Assembly (NCBI GenBank): GCA_900553955.1
Contig: USFO01000034.1
Span: 1 to 14,494 of the forward strand
Direction: 5' to 3'
DNA length: 14,494 nt
DNA from: an uncultured Oscillospiraceae bacterium
Lineage (GTDB): Bacteria > Bacillota > Clostridia > Oscillospirales > Ruminococcaceae
Position numbers and translations under genes: made by a program. Of this stretch, positions 13,299-14,494 are shown piece after piece; position 1 is the stretch's first letter; every line of letters starts with the position of its first letter. Below the pieces are notes generated by a model. It had not been told where the DNA came from. It saw only the letters and a program-made list of their open reading frames with translations, and ran no database searches.

Positions 13299-14228
13299 TC
13301 AAATCATACGCCCGAAAAAATCCCGCGCGTTTTGCCAGAATATCTTTTTGAGCACACTTTCCGATATTCCCTCGGCACGAAGCGCATTATAAAGCGTGGG
13401 AATATCATCTATGCCTTTTATTCCGTCCATAACATCGCAGCCGTCGAAGTCGCTGCCCATAGCTACGGCGTTTTCTCCGCCAAGCTCCAGCATATGCTCA
13501 ATATGCCGCGCCATATCGCGAACGGATGCGTGCTCGCCGTCGCTGTTTAGAAAATATTTGTATAAATTCACTCCCACAACGCCGCCGCGCCGAGCTATTT
13601 CGCAGAACTGTTCGTCCGTCAGGTTGCGGCGGTGACCGCAGACAAAGCGCAGATTGCTGTGGCTCGCCGCCACAGGACAGCTTACGGTCTTTAGCACATC
13701 GTCGAGCCCCGCATCGGAAAGGTGCGACACGTCAATTATAACGCCGAGGCGTTCCATCTCCTTGATTGCGTCAAAGCCGAAGGGCGAAAGCCCCCTTGCT
13801 TGGTCGGAGGAGCCGCAGCCAAGCTCGTTTTCTCCGTTCCATGTCAGAGTTATCATTTTTACGCCGTCATCACACAGCCTTTGCAGATTTTCAAGTCTGC
13901 CGTTCAGCACCGCGCCGCCCTCCACGGTAAGCACCGCGGCGGTTTTCCCCTCGGAGGTAATTCTGTCTATATCCCCGGCGGCGCGTACCTGCTCAAAAAG
14001 TCGAGGGAACCTCTCAAGCTCCCTCTCGAAATAGTGCTTCGCCATGGTGTAATAGTTGAATGCGTCCTCGCCTCGAACAGTGTCCGGGCAGTATATCGCA
14101 AAGCACTGGCAGTGGCGCTCGATTTTTTCCGTCACCGGCAGATGAATGTGAAGATGCGGCTCGATCAAATGCACGCTGCGGTGCATGGCCTCCGTTGCGG
14201 TATCGCAGTGTAAATCAATAAAATCCAT
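13299..14228 (-). CDS. membrane dipeptidase (peptidase family M19)
   Basis: The 309-residue zinc peptidase is related to renal dipeptidase and would hydrolyse dipeptides, possibly including ones with a D-residue at the C-side. Zinc ligands are His7 and Asp9 (DLHCDT), Glu103 (TVEGG), His169 (VSHLSD) and His190 (ASHSN). A GSDFDG motif lies at 258-263 and WQNARDFF near the end. No signal peptide is seen, so it should be cytoplasmic despite the family name. The start at 14228 is preferred over an in-frame ATG at 14252 because GGAG lies 7 bases before it and DFIDLHCDT is the normal N-terminus. The first 14 bases overlap the end of the upstream YraN-family gene, implying coupled translation. Confidence 0.9.
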   Translation of the reverse strand: MDFIDLHCDTATEAMHRSVHLIEPHLHIHLPVTEKIERHCQCFAIYCPDTVRGEDAFNYYTMAKHYFERELERFPRLFEQVRAAGDIDRITSEGKTAAVLTVEGGAVLNGRLENLQRLCDDGVKMITLTWNGENELGCGSSDQARGLSPFGFDAIKEMERLGVIIDVSHLSDAGLDDVLKTVSCPVAASHSNLRFVCGHRRNLTDEQFCEIARRGGVVGVNLYKYFLNSDGEHASVRDMARHIEHMLELGGENAVAMGSDFDGCDVMDGIKGIDDIPTLYNALRAEGISESVLKKIFWQNARDFFGRMI

Positions 14229-14494
14229 GAACAGACTCCGTTCCGAATGCATTTTTTATATGAGTAAACTTTTTTACCTCAAGGCTGTATTTGTCGTAGA
14301 TAATTTCAAACACATCGAACCTCGGGCGCGCGTTAAAGCCCTTTCGCATCTTGTAAAGCATAGCAGCTTTACATATCTTTCGCTGCTTTGAAAAGGTCAC
14401 CGCCTCCCTCGGAGCGTACATAGAATCCTCAGAACGCGCCTTTACCTCCACAAAAGCAATAAAGTTATCCTTTTGCGCGATTATATCTATTTCG
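14215..14494 (-). CDS. YraN/UPF0102-family protein, C-terminal part (partial)
   Basis: The gene is cut by the right window edge. About 92 codons are visible, beginning EIDIIAQKDNFIAFVEVKAR. This is the Holliday-resolvase-like nuclease fold core of the UPF0102 family (GEIDIIA, then EVKxR), followed by the PREAVTFSKQRKI segment and the RFDVFEI strand. The Asp of EIDII and the Glu and Lys of EVK are the putative metal/active-site residues. The cellular role of the family is poorly defined. The C-terminus overlaps the dipeptidase start by 14 bases. The N-terminus and promoter are outside the window. Confidence 0.85.
   Translation of the reverse strand, partial: EIDIIAQKDNFIAFVEVKARSEDSMYAPREAVTFSKQRKICKAAMLYKMRKGFNARPRFDVFEIIYDKYSLEVKKFTHIKNAFGTESVHGFY

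Noticed and set aside
1..14494. tRNA or rRNA genes, CRISPR arrays, replication origins
   Set aside because: No cloverleaf with a conserved T-arm, no spaced direct-repeat array and no DnaA-box cluster were seen on either strand by reading.

Overview
The window looks like chromosomal DNA of a Gram-positive member of the class Clostridia, probably an Oscillospiraceae/Ruminococcaceae-type gut bacterium. The evidence is the classical Firmicutes order tig-clpP-clpX-lon-engB, strong GGAGG-type ribosome binding sites, GTG and TTG starts, and compact protein families. The genus assignment is inference. No self-evident new system (defence island, CRISPR, biosynthetic cluster) is present. The unusual material is a strongly over-represented short motif, a patch of fused gene remnants and a lysine/glutamate-rich tail on trigger factor.

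Layout, left to right. Positions 1-244 are the end of an IS256-family insertion sequence (transposase N-terminus, inverted repeat) that runs off the left edge. A TetR-type regulator (372-929, minus) follows, then queA (1078-2103, minus) with its own promoter and terminator. Divergent from queA is the pair asd-dapA (2225-4260, plus), two consecutive steps of the aspartate pathway to diaminopimelate and lysine. Positions 4317-5065 hold no intact gene: a GntP-like permease C-terminus and an MFS transporter N-terminus (both minus) are fused out of frame, next to a headless LacI-type ligand-binding domain (plus).

From 5195 to the right edge all genes are on the minus strand. In transcription order they are a YraN-family protein (partial), an M19 dipeptidase, a metallophosphoesterase, then tig (trigger factor), clpP, clpX, lon, engB and a class I SAM methyltransferase. 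This is a protein-quality-control cluster: nascent-chain chaperone, ClpXP protease and Lon protease, with a ribosome-assembly GTPase. Hairpins with short T-tracts lie between tig and clpP and between clpX and lon, so the cluster seems to be split into units with partial read-through.

Across the left and central part the heptamer TGAGCAC (either strand) occurs about 23 times against about 2 expected by chance. It lies in several codon phases and as inverted pairs in two intergenic regions. It is absent from about 8.6 to 12.7 kb, the clpX-clpP-tig region. This is the observation most worth following up.
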